A stretch of 10,809 nucleotides of DNA from an uncultured Collinsella sp. (lineage in GTDB: Bacteria > Actinomycetota > Coriobacteriia > Coriobacteriales > Coriobacteriaceae). Below the pieces are notes generated by a model, which was not told the origin of the DNA, did no database searches, and worked only from the letters and a program-made list of their open reading frames with translations. The stretch is taken from positions 1 through 10,809 of the forward strand of contig CATZIG010000048.1 of NCBI GenBank assembly GCA_958419975.1, written 5' to 3'. A program made the translations under genes and the position numbers. Below, in pieces: positions 1 through 6,809 of the stretch (the stretch's first letter is position 1; every line of letters begins with the position of its first letter).

Positions 1-1
1 G

Positions 2-364
2 ATCGTTATCCATGCGCTTACCACGGGCGATTGGGTCGGTGCGCTTATGAACTTGGTTGCCACGCTGGGCTATATTCTGCCTGCGGCTATCGTCTATCAG
101 AAGATGCATACCTACAAGGGTGCCGTGATTGGCCTGGTACTCGGCGTTATTGCCGCTACGGCGTTGTCTATGGTCGCAAACCTTACCATTGGCGTATGGT
201 TCTGGTATGGCTCGGTCGATGTGATCGCCCCGCTCATGATTCCTGCCGTGCTGCCGTTCAACCTTATCAAGACCGTGCTTAACTCGGTGTTGACACTGGC
301 GGTGTATAAAGCGGTCTCCAACCTCATCACGCCTAAAAAGGACCAGGTCAAAGGCCGCGCATGA
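2..364 (+). CDS. ECF transporter S component, RibU-like (5' end missing)
   Basis: This is the C-terminal about 120 residues of a membrane substrate-binding (S) subunit of an ECF vitamin transporter; the start lies upstream of the window. The visible part is strongly hydrophobic, with about three membrane segments: one around GALMNLVATLGYILPAAIVY, one around GAVIGLVLGVIAATALSMVA, and a last one around LIKTVLNSVLTLAVYKAV. The Y-K-G turn after the first segment and the late PFNLIK motif resemble riboflavin S components (RibU), so riboflavin is the most likely substrate, but the binding residues of the N-terminal half are not visible. The S subunit captures the vitamin and is driven by the EcfA/EcfT module encoded next. 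Its stop overlaps the start of the ATPase gene by four bases (ATGA at 361-364), which implies translational coupling. ECF S-component family is fairly sure; substrate is a guess. Confidence 0.8.
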   Translation: MVIHALTTGDWVGALMNLVATLGYILPAAIVYQKMHTYKGAVIGLVLGVIAATALSMVANLTIGVWFWYGSVDVIAPLMIPAVLPFNLIKTVLNSVLTLAVYKAVSNLITPKKDQVKGRA

Positions 365-2265
365 TTGAGTGTCGGGGCGTTTCCTTTAGCTATGACGGTG
401 CCGTACCGGCGCTCGACGGCGTCGATCTGAATATCGAGGACGGCGAGTTTTTCTGCATCCTCGGTGGCAATGGGTCGGGCAAGTCGACGTTTGCCAAGCA
501 TCTGAATGCACTGTTGCAGCCCGATGCGGGCACGGTACGCATCAACGGCATGGATGCGTCCGACCCCGAGCTGGTCTACGACATTCGTTCGACCGCGGGC
601 ATGGTGTTCCAGAATCCCGATGATCAGCTGGTGGCAACGCTTGTCGAAGATGACGTTGCGTTTGGTCCCGAAAACCTTGGCGTGCCATCGGCGCAAATTG
701 CGCAGCGCGTACGTGAGGCGCTGAAGGGCGTGGGCCTGGTGGGCTTTGAGCGCCACGAGACCCATGCGCTTTCGGGTGGCCAAAAGCAACGCGTGGCGCT
801 TGCCGGCGTGCTTGCCATGGAACCGCGCGTTCTCATTTTGGACGAGGCTTCCTCGATGCTCGATCCGCGTGGACGTAAGGGCCTCATGAAGGCTTGCCGC
901 GCGTTGCACGCTCGCGGTATGACCATCGTGATGATTACGCACTTTATGGAAGAAGCCGCCGAGGCCGATCGTGTCGCGGTGTTTCGGGCGGGGCACGTTG
1001 CCATGCTCGGTACGCCCGAGGAAATTTTGACGCGGGCGGATGAGCTTGCGCAGCTCAACCTGGATATGCCGGAGTCGTGTCGTCTGGGCATGGCGCTTCG
1101 TACGAAGGGCGTGCCTGTTCATGCGCAGGTGCGCGAGGTGGATATGGTCGTTGAGATTGCGCAGGCTTATGCCGAGCGAAGTGGGGCAGACACCGCGGGA
1201 CAGTCTTCCGCATCCCAGTTGGAAATCGCTGACGGCACTGTTCCGGTAGACAACGAGGACAACGCGTCGGAGCCCGTCATCGAACTATCCCATGTTTCGT
1301 ACAGTTATTCGCTCAGTCCGCGCGAGCGCCGCCGCTGGCATAAGCGCTCGGCCACTGCGGGCAAATCGAACAAACAGGCTCTCTGGGGAAACGACCTCAG
1401 CAGCCCGTGGGCGCTGCGCGATGTATCGCTGACGGTGCGTCGCGGCGAGTTCCTGGGCTTGGCAGGTCATACCGGTTCGGGTAAGTCGACGCTGGTCCAG
1501 CATCTCAACGGTTTGATTCGCCCTCAGGAGGGATCCGTTCGCGCGCTGGGGCTCGATCTGTCAAACAAGAAAGACGCCGCTGCGGTTAAGGCCAAGGTCG
1601 GCGTGGTGTTTCAATATCCTGAGCGTCAGCTGTTTGCCGAAACCGTGGCGCAGGACGTGGCGTTTGGTCCGCATAACCTTGGCTTGCCGCAAGATGAAGT
1701 CGACCGTCGTGTCGAGTCATCGCTCTCGCGCGTGGGCCTCGACCTTTCCACGGTCGGCGACAAGAGTCCCTTTGAGCTTTCGGGCGGTCAGCAACGGCGT
1801 GCGGCATTCGCCGGCGTGCTCGCCATGGAGCCCGAAGTCCTGGTGCTCGATGAACCCATGGCGGGGCTCGATCCGGCTGCGCGCAGGGATTTCCTTGAGC
1901 TTATCGATCGACTTCACCGTGAGGGCCTGACCGTTGTCATGGTTTCGCACAGCATGGATGACCTGGCAAATTGTTGTGACCGTATCGTCGTAATGAACGA
2001 AGGTGCGGTGTTTGCCGAGGGAACCCCCGCGCAGGTGTTTGCGCATGCCGATGAGCTCAAGTCGATCGGCTTGGGCGTTCCCGCCGCCCAGCGTATGGCG
2101 CTGGCGCTTACGGAGGCGGGCGTGCCGCTGCGTCGCGGCGGGCTCTATACGGTTGAGTCGCTGGCAGACGAGTTGGTGGACCTGCTAATCGGTCGCTCGG
2201 GCGGTTCTTCTAACGTCTCGGACATTGCTAAATCCAAGACGGTCGCGCGAGAGGAGGGCTGCTGA
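361..2265 (+). CDS. ecfA: Fused ECF transporter ATPase EcfA1-EcfA2
   Basis: One 634-residue cytoplasmic protein carries both ATPase domains that normally are separate EcfA1 and EcfA2 subunits (about 280 residues each). Domain 1 has Walker A GGNGSGKST at 35-43, Q-loop Q84, signature LSGGQKQR 137-144, Walker B with D161 E162, and switch H194. Its DEASSMLDP D-loop region is EcfA1-like. Domain 2 has Walker A GHTGSGKST at 369-377, Q418, LSGGQQRR 473-480, D497 E498 followed by PMAGLDP, and H530, which is EcfA2-like. All catalytic residues are present in both, so two competent ATP sites are expected. Residues about 270-305 form an acidic, low-complexity linker. A basic stretch (RERRRWHKR at 321-329) is inserted between the first strand of domain 2 and its ALRDVSL strand. 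ATP hydrolysis powers vitamin uptake through EcfT and the S component. The start is fixed by the ATGA overlap with the upstream gene. Confidence 0.95.
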   Translation: MIECRGVSFSYDGAVPALDGVDLNIEDGEFFCILGGNGSGKSTFAKHLNALLQPDAGTVRINGMDASDPELVYDIRSTAGMVFQNPDDQLVATLVEDDVAFGPENLGVPSAQIAQRVREALKGVGLVGFERHETHALSGGQKQRVALAGVLAMEPRVLILDEASSMLDPRGRKGLMKACRALHARGMTIVMITHFMEEAAEADRVAVFRAGHVAMLGTPEEILTRADELAQLNLDMPESCRLGMALRTKGVPVHAQVREVDMVVEIAQAYAERSGADTAGQSSASQLEIADGTVPVDNEDNASEPVIELSHVSYSYSLSPRERRRWHKRSATAGKSNKQALWGNDLSSPWALRDVSLTVRRGEFLGLAGHTGSGKSTLVQHLNGLIRPQEGSVRALGLDLSNKKDAAAVKAKVGVVFQYPERQLFAETVAQDVAFGPHNLGLPQDEVDRRVESSLSRVGLDLSTVGDKSPFELSGGQQRRAAFAGVLAMEPEVLVLDEPMAGLDPAARRDFLELIDRLHREGLTVVMVSHSMDDLANCCDRIVVMNEGAVFAEGTPAQVFAHADELKSIGLGVPAAQRMALALTEAGVPLRRGGLYTVESLADELVDLLIGRSGGSSNVSDIAKSKTVAREEGC

Positions 2266-3065
2266 TGGAGGCGTTTTCGTTTGGCAGCTACTATCCCGGC
2301 GATAGTGCAATCCACCGCCTGGACCCGCGAACCAAGTTGCTCTTGGGCTTTGTGTTTCTGATCACGACGCTCACGGTCAGTGGCTTCCGCGGACTGGCCC
2401 CGGTCGCAATTTTCGTTGTGCTGACCTATGCCGTGTCTCGGGTGCCGGTTCGTCGCGTTCTGTCGTCGATGGCGCCGCTGCTGGCAATCGTCGTCGTGGT
2501 CGCGGTGCTCAACTTGTTTACCGATCAGAGTGGGCGCATCCTGTGGCAGCTCGGCTTTCTGCAGATAAGCGAGGGCTCACTGCGTTCTGCCGCCTTTATG
2601 GCGTGTCGCCTGACGTTGATGATGGCCGGTATGAGCGCCATTACACTCACCACGCCGACGCTCGACCTCACCGCGGGCTTTGAGCGCCTGCTCGCGCCGC
2701 TTGCGCGTGTGGGACTTCCTGCGCACGAGCTCGGCATGATCATGGGTATCGCGCTACGCTTTATGCCGCAGTTTGCCACTGAGATGAAGCAGACGGCCGA
2801 TGCACAGGCAAGCCGCGGTGCGCGCGTGACGGGCGGTCCGCTCGGTGGCGTACGCATGCTCGGCAGTGTGGCGATCCCGCTGTTCACCGGCGTGTTCCGC
2901 CATGCCGAGACGCTGTCTGCTGCCATGGATGCACGCTGCTATCATGGCGAGCAGGGCCGCACGCGCCTGCATGCGCTTACGTTTGGCCGCGGCGATGCGT
3001 TGGCGGCGGTGGTGACGGCGTTGCTGCTCATCTGCGTCATCGTCATCAACCTTCAACTTGTTTAG
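2265..3065 (+). CDS. ecfT: ECF transporter transmembrane coupling protein EcfT
   Basis: This 266-residue integral membrane protein has the usual EcfT length. It couples ATP hydrolysis by EcfA to movement of the S component. The N-terminal YYPGDSAIHRLDPRTKLLL motif (residues 10-27) is typical of the family. Hydrophobic segments follow at about 25-55, 66-85, 108-130 and 243-264. Two short Arg motifs in the cytoplasmic coupling helices normally contact the ATPase grooves: ASRGA at 182-186 and ARC at 223-225. Most relatives have ARG at the second site, so Cys225 is a small deviation. The ATG overlaps the stop of the ATPase gene by one base (TGATG) and is preceded by a good ribosome site, GAGGAGG at 2251-2257. 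The tight packing of S component, fused ATPase and EcfT argues that they form one dedicated transporter, although EcfT could also serve S components encoded elsewhere. Confidence 0.93.
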   Translation: MEAFSFGSYYPGDSAIHRLDPRTKLLLGFVFLITTLTVSGFRGLAPVAIFVVLTYAVSRVPVRRVLSSMAPLLAIVVVVAVLNLFTDQSGRILWQLGFLQISEGSLRSAAFMACRLTLMMAGMSAITLTTPTLDLTAGFERLLAPLARVGLPAHELGMIMGIALRFMPQFATEMKQTADAQASRGARVTGGPLGGVRMLGSVAIPLFTGVFRHAETLSAAMDARCYHGEQGRTRLHALTFGRGDALAAVVTALLLICVIVINLQLV

Positions 3066-3095
3066 GCGCGATTCGAGCGCAAGAAAGGGGTCCCT

Positions 3096-3542
3096 ATGAC
3101 CGACAACGACCGCACGGCTCAGCTTGAGCGCGCCTGTTCGTATCTCAGGCGCATTCCGGCGTGGTATCTGGCCACGACCGATGTGGCCGACGGACATCAG
3201 CCCCGCGTGAGACCGTTTTCGTTTGCCATGGTCGATGACGGTAAGTTGTGGTTTTGCACATCGCGCGACAAGGATGTGTGGGCGGAGCTGAGTGCGAATC
3301 CCAAGTTTGAGCTCTCGGGCTGGAAGCCGGGGGAATGTTGGATCGTATTGACCGGCGAAGCCGCACTTGAGGACGACGCAGTTGCGAGCGACAAGGTGCG
3401 TCAAGCGGGCTTTAAGCACATGGTGGGCATTGGCGAGGAACACGAGAGTGCCAACGACGGCCGCCTTGCTTTCTTTTCGGTCCGCAATATTGCCGCGCGC
3501 TTCTGTGATATCGACGGCAGCGAGGAGCGCCTGGAGCTCTAG
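3096..3542 (+). CDS. Pyridoxamine 5'-phosphate oxidase-like (FMN-binding split barrel) protein, copy 1
   Basis: This small soluble protein of 148 residues belongs to the pyridoxamine-phosphate-oxidase-like split-barrel family, whose members usually bind a flavin (FMN, F420) or heme. Family marks are PAWYLAT near residue 21, the PRVRPFSFA strand at 36-44, DGKLWFCTSRDKDVW at 48-62, and the following NPKFELSG segment at 68-75. The substrate cannot be read from sequence, and it is too short and too divergent to be called the vitamin B6 enzyme PdxH. The ATG has a purine-rich site (AAGAAAGGGG, 3081-3090) five bases upstream. It begins 30 bases after ecfT, so it probably belongs to the same transcript. 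The gene just downstream is a clear paralogue. A link to flavin is suggested by the RibU-like transporter upstream, but this is inference from context. Confidence 0.82.
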   Translation: MTDNDRTAQLERACSYLRRIPAWYLATTDVADGHQPRVRPFSFAMVDDGKLWFCTSRDKDVWAELSANPKFELSGWKPGECWIVLTGEAALEDDAVASDKVRQAGFKHMVGIGEEHESANDGRLAFFSVRNIAARFCDIDGSEERLEL

Positions 3543-3586
3543 CTCGCACAAACCAGGTTCCCAAACTAACTAGTACAGGAGGAAAC

Positions 3587-3997
3587 GTGGACGGATTGAA
3601 TACGGTGTTGGAGTATCTGACGTCGGTGCCGGCATGGTATTTGGCGACGAGCGTTGACGGACAGCCTCATGTGCGTCCGTTTTCGTTTGCTCAGATTCAG
3701 GACGGTAAGCTGTGGTTTGTGACGGCGCGCACCAAAGACGTGTGGCAAGAGCTGCTGCAAAATCAGCGCTTTGAGGCCACGAGTTGGTGGCCGGGCCATG
3801 GCTGGCTCATCTTGCGCGGGCGTGCCGGCTTGGATGACCGGGCTTTAGACGAAATGCGCGAAGCCGGGTGGAAGCATCTAGAGCACCTGGGCGAGCACTA
3901 TGAGGGGCCTAACGACCCCACGCTCGTCTTCTTTAGCGTCGAGGATCCCGAGGCTTTTATCTGCAATCACGACGAATGGGTGCCGGTCGAGCTCTAG
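3587..3997 (+). CDS. Pyridoxamine 5'-phosphate oxidase-like split-barrel protein, copy 2
   Basis: This 136-residue protein is a tandem paralogue of the preceding gene. The shared core runs from PAWYLAT (15-21) through VRPFSFA (29-35), DGKLWF (39-44), KDVW (50-53) and the Trp/Gly-rich region at 67-74, with well over half of core residues identical. The two diverge more towards the C terminus, although both keep the FFSV strand and end in E-L. It probably binds FMN or a related cofactor, but its substrate is unknown. Translation starts at GTG 3587: a near-perfect AGGAGG lies at 3577-3582, and the next in-frame Met is not until residue 89. The 44-base gap to copy 1 contains no terminator, so co-transcription is likely. 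The run appears to end at the large hairpin downstream. Confidence 0.82.
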   Translation: MDGLNTVLEYLTSVPAWYLATSVDGQPHVRPFSFAQIQDGKLWFVTARTKDVWQELLQNQRFEATSWWPGHGWLILRGRAGLDDRALDEMREAGWKHLEHLGEHYEGPNDPTLVFFSVEDPEAFICNHDEWVPVEL

Positions 3998-4032
3998 CCA
4001 GCTGGCTCATCCTAACAACTTGGTTTTCGCAC

Positions 4033-4090
4033 GGGCGGGCCCCGTATTGCCCGGCGCCGTTAGGAGCGCCGGTCAATACGGGGCCCGCTC
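4033..4090. terminator. Long GC-rich inverted repeat, probable transcript end
   Basis: The arms at 4035-4057 and 4066-4088 are complementary over 23 positions with a single mismatch (C4050 against A4073), and enclose an eight-base loop. One more G·U and one G-C pair can extend the base of the stem. It lies 35 bases after the second split-barrel gene and before the arg promoter region, which suits a terminator for the ECF transcript. However, the right flank (TCCATTTGTC) is not a clear U-tract and the left flank gives none on the minus strand. It may instead be a dispersed palindrome or an mRNA-stabilising 3' hairpin. Confidence 0.5.
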
Positions 4091-4132
4091 CATTTGTCAA
4101 TTCCTTCAAGCGAATGTGTCGGGAATGTTTCA

Positions 4133-4169
4133 ATGCATGAATATACAAGTCATTTACGTGTTCATGCAT
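4133..4169. promoter_or_regulatory. Candidate ArgR operator (ARG-box-like inverted repeat) upstream of argC
   Basis: A perfect 9-base inverted repeat, ATGCATGAA (4133-4141) and TTCATGCAT (4161-4169), sits 86 bases before the argC start with 19 bases between the arms. Each arm begins a similar motif (ATGCATGAATATAC and, on the other strand, ATGCATGAACACG), so it can be read as two facing ARG-box-like sites. ARG boxes generally contain TGAAT or TGCAT half-sites, and ArgR typically represses argC operons. A TATACA hexamer (4142-4147) inside the region could be a -10 element, which would put the operator over the promoter. No argR is in the window. Confidence 0.45.
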
Positions 4170-4237
4170 CTTTTGGTGCTAAAGTTTCAACCCACCTCAT
4201 AACGACTGCTGAGAAATGCGCATCGGTGCATAAATCG

Positions 4238-4252
4238 CAGACAAGGAGTCTG
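4238..4252 (+). promoter_or_regulatory. argC ribosome-binding site within a small hairpin
   Basis: The Shine-Dalgarno core AAGGA (4243-4247, part of AAGGAG) is flanked by CAGAC (4238-4242) and GTCTG (4248-4252), which are perfectly complementary. The site can therefore be displayed as the loop of a five-base-pair hairpin two bases before the ATG at 4255. It supports the chosen argC start. Whether the hairpin affects translation is unknown. Confidence 0.5.
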
Positions 4253-4254
4253 AT

Positions 4255-5325
4255 ATGTCTTTGAAGGTTGGAATCGTCGGCGCGGCTGGATATGCCGGAG
4301 CCGAGCTCATTCGCCTCGTGCTCGGCCATCCCGAGTTTGAACTTGTTGCCATTACGTCCAACGCCGATGCCGGCCAGCCGCTGTCCGCGGTGTATCCGAG
4401 CTTTGCTGGCGTGAGCGATCTGGTTTTCACCACGCATGACGACCCCGAGCTCAAGAGCTGCGATGCGGTTTTTCTTGCCGTGCCGCACACGGCTGCCATG
4501 GCACAGGTGCCCGCGCTGCTTGCATCGGGCGTCTCCTGCTTTGATCTTTCGGCCGATTACCGTCTGAGCGACGCGTCTGTCTTTGAGGCATGGTATGCCG
4601 CCGAGCACACGAGCCCCGAGTTGCTCAAGACCCGCGCTTTTGGCCTGCCCGAGCTGTTCTGCCAGGACTTAGAGACCGCCGCATCCGATTATGCTGACGG
4701 CAAGTCCGTGCTGGTCGCCTGCGCCGGCTGTTATCCCACCGCAACGAGCCTTGCTGCCGCTCCTGCCGTGCGTGCGGGCTGGGTGGCCGAGAACGGTCCC
4801 GTGATTGTCGATGCCATCAGCGGTGTAACGGGTGCCGGCAAGTCCTGCAACGCTCGTACGCATTTTTGCAGCGCGGACGAGAACCTGGAAGCCTATGGTG
4901 TGGGTAAACATCGCCACACGCCCGAGATTGAGCAAATCCTTGGCTTAACCGATCGCGTCGTCTTTACCCCGCATCTGGCACCGCTCAAGCGCGGCCTGCT
5001 CTCCACGGTGACGATGCCGCTTACGCCGCAGGCTATCGATACCTTGACCCTTGAGGACGTTGTCGACTATTACAAGCAGTTCTACGCTGGTCGCACCTTC
5101 GTGCGCGTACTCGATGCCGGCCAGCAGCCCAAGACGGCTTCGGTCGTCGGCACCAACGCCGCCCAGATTGGCCTCGCGATCAACAAGCGCGCGGGCGTGC
5201 TGGTGGCGACGGGCGCCATTGACAATCTGTGCAAGGGCGCTGCGGGCCAAGCAGTCCAGTGCGCCAATCTCGTCTTTGGGTTTGACGAGCGACGAGGCTT
5301 GCCCACAGTGGCGTGCCCGGTGTAG
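4255..5325 (+). CDS. argC: N-acetyl-gamma-glutamyl-phosphate reductase
   Basis: This cytoplasmic enzyme reduces N-acetylglutamyl phosphate with NADPH to N-acetylglutamate semialdehyde, the third step from glutamate in the acetylated arginine route. The 356-residue length is normal. The N terminus has the dinucleotide-binding GIVGAAGYAGAEL (6-18). The catalytic Cys is C159 in ACAGCYPTA (155-163). The semialdehyde-dehydrogenase domain carries SGVTGAGK (189-196), GKHRHTPEIEQ (217-227) with the conserved His residues, and TPHLAPLKRGLL (238-249). The end has the conserved DNLCKGAAGQAVQ (323-335). Translation begins at ATG 4255, six bases after AAGGAG. It is first of four arg genes in the order C-J-B-D, the same order as the start of the Bacillus and Streptomyces-type arg operons. 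An ARG-box-like inverted repeat lies upstream. Confidence 0.97.
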   Translation: MSLKVGIVGAAGYAGAELIRLVLGHPEFELVAITSNADAGQPLSAVYPSFAGVSDLVFTTHDDPELKSCDAVFLAVPHTAAMAQVPALLASGVSCFDLSADYRLSDASVFEAWYAAEHTSPELLKTRAFGLPELFCQDLETAASDYADGKSVLVACAGCYPTATSLAAAPAVRAGWVAENGPVIVDAISGVTGAGKSCNARTHFCSADENLEAYGVGKHRHTPEIEQILGLTDRVVFTPHLAPLKRGLLSTVTMPLTPQAIDTLTLEDVVDYYKQFYAGRTFVRVLDAGQQPKTASVVGTNAAQIGLAINKRAGVLVATGAIDNLCKGAAGQAVQCANLVFGFDERRGLPTVACPV

Positions 5326-5353
5326 CACATTCGATTGTTAACGATTTGGTAGT

Positions 5354-5433
5354 CGGGCATCGAGTGGGGCGCCACTCTTAAGCTGGTCTCATGATTACGA
5401 CTGGCATGGCGCACCAACCGATGTCCGTTTTTT
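5354..5433 (+). promoter_or_regulatory. Branched, terminator-like RNA structure between argC and argJ
   Basis: The 134-base argC-argJ gap can fold into a multi-branched RNA. An outer nine-base-pair stem pairs 5354-5362 with 5419-5427 (one G·U pair) and is followed at once by six T residues and ATTT (5428-5437), as in an intrinsic terminator. Inside it are AGTGG 5363-5367 with CCACT 5372-5376 (tetraloop), and GCTGGTC 5382-5388 with GACTGGC 5399-5405 (two G·U pairs). A competing pairing, TTGGT 5346-5350 with ACCAA 5413-5417, could disturb the outer stem. This would suit an attenuator controlling argJBD, but no ligand or leader peptide is evident. Confidence 0.45.
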
Positions 5434-5459
5434 ATTTGATATAAGGAGTCATAAAGACG

Positions 5460-6728
5460 ATGAATACCGAGCTGTTTGATATCAAGATTCGCGCCGTCGA
5501 GGGCGGCGTTACGGCTGCGGCTGGTTTTAAGGCTGCGGGCATCCATGCTGGGTTCCGCAAGAACCCCGAGCGTCTGGATTACGCGCTCGTCGTGCCCGAT
5601 AAACCCTGTCCCGGTGCCGGCGTGTTTACCACCAATCGCTTTTGCGCGGCGCCCGTGCAGGTGAGCCGTGCCAACCTGGGCGGTGCCGACAAGGGCTGCG
5701 GAATCATCGCCGGCGTTTCGGTCAACTCTGGCAATGCCAACGCCGCCACGGGTGAGACCGGCCTTGCATGCGCGCGCGAGACGTGCAGCATCGCATCGCA
5801 GGTCATCGGCTGCGAGCCCCAGCAGATTCTGGTTGCCTCCACGGGTGTGATTGGCCAGATTCTGCCGATCGACACGTTTGAGACTGCCATTCCTGCTGCC
5901 TACGAGGCGCTCTCTGCCCACGGTGGCGCCGATGCCGCTCGCGCCATCATGACGACCGACACGCACTCCAAGGAGTACGCCGTGTCCTACGTCAGTGAGG
6001 CTGCGGGCCATGCGGGCAACGTCTATTCGGTAGGCGGAATGTGCAAGGGCTCGGGCATGATCATGCCCAATATGGCCACCATGATCGCGGTCATTACTAC
6101 CGATGCCCCCGTCGAGCCGGCGGCGCTTCATGCCCTGCTGCTCTCGACCGTCAAACAGACCTTTAACAAGGTAACGGTCGATTCCGACACCTCGACCAAC
6201 GACACCTGCATCATGCTTGCCTCCGGCGCCGCTGCCGCAGATGCCGAGCCTATCGTCGAGGGCTCCGATGCCTTTGACGAGTTGGCATTTGCCGTGCACG
6301 AGGTGTGCGAGAGTCTGGCGCGCAATATCGCCGCCGATGGTGAGGGCGCATCCAAGCTTGTTACGGTCAACGTTACCGGAGCCGCCAACGACGAGGAAGC
6401 TGATATCGCCGCTCGTGCCGTTGCCAACTCGCCGCTCGTTAAGACCTGCATCGCTGGCCACGACTGCAACTGGGGCCGCGTTGCCATGGCGCTTGGCAAG
6501 TGCGGCGTGAAGTTTAATCAGGAAGACGTTTCCATCGACATGATGGGCATGCCCGTCTGTCGCGACGGTCTGACTGTTCCTTTTGACGAGGACGAGGCTC
6601 TACGACGTTTCGAGGCGCCCGAGATCGTGATCTCGGCCGACCTGGGCGCAGGCGACGCGGCAACGACCGTGTGGACCTGCGACCTCACGCATGAGTACAT
6701 CTCCATCAACGGCGACTACCGTTCCTAG
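5460..6728 (+). CDS. argJ: Bifunctional glutamate N-acetyltransferase / ornithine acetyltransferase
   Basis: ArgJ transfers the acetyl group from N-acetylornithine to glutamate, releasing ornithine and recycling the acetyl group; bifunctional members also make N-acetylglutamate from acetyl-CoA. The 422-residue precursor is of usual size. It is expected to cleave itself into alpha and beta chains before Thr207 in GSGMIMPNMATM (197-208), where Thr207 becomes the N-terminal nucleophile. Other family marks are STGVIG (127-132, oxyanion region), FNKVTVDSDTSTND (235-248), DGEGASKL (293-300), GHDCNWGR (333-340) and the terminal HEYISINGDYRS. From sequence alone I cannot tell whether it also uses acetyl-CoA. 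The ATG follows AAGGAG (5443-5448) by 11 bases. Its presence removes the need for an ArgE deacetylase. The Met202 before PNMATM is a small variation from the more common Ala. Confidence 0.97.
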   Translation: MNTELFDIKIRAVEGGVTAAAGFKAAGIHAGFRKNPERLDYALVVPDKPCPGAGVFTTNRFCAAPVQVSRANLGGADKGCGIIAGVSVNSGNANAATGETGLACARETCSIASQVIGCEPQQILVASTGVIGQILPIDTFETAIPAAYEALSAHGGADAARAIMTTDTHSKEYAVSYVSEAAGHAGNVYSVGGMCKGSGMIMPNMATMIAVITTDAPVEPAALHALLLSTVKQTFNKVTVDSDTSTNDTCIMLASGAAAADAEPIVEGSDAFDELAFAVHEVCESLARNIAADGEGASKLVTVNVTGAANDEEADIAARAVANSPLVKTCIAGHDCNWGRVAMALGKCGVKFNQEDVSIDMMGMPVCRDGLTVPFDEDEALRRFEAPEIVISADLGAGDAATTVWTCDLTHEYISINGDYRS

Positions 6729-6809
6729 ATTCCAGGCACGCTGCGCATCTTGCCGCGATTGCGGACAGCGGAGCACGGCGCGATAACGATACGAAAGACG
6801 AGGCAGATT

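Noticed and set aside
112..1122. Minus-strand open frame of 336 codons opposite the ECF genes
   Set aside because: It covers both the S-component tail and the first ATPase domain, which are strongly supported on the + strand, and it has no domain of its own.
5082..6461. Minus-strand open frame of 459 codons opposite argC/argJ
   Set aside because: It is antisense to two well-supported genes. Such long shadows are expected from the GC bias at third codon positions, and the translation matches no family I recognise.
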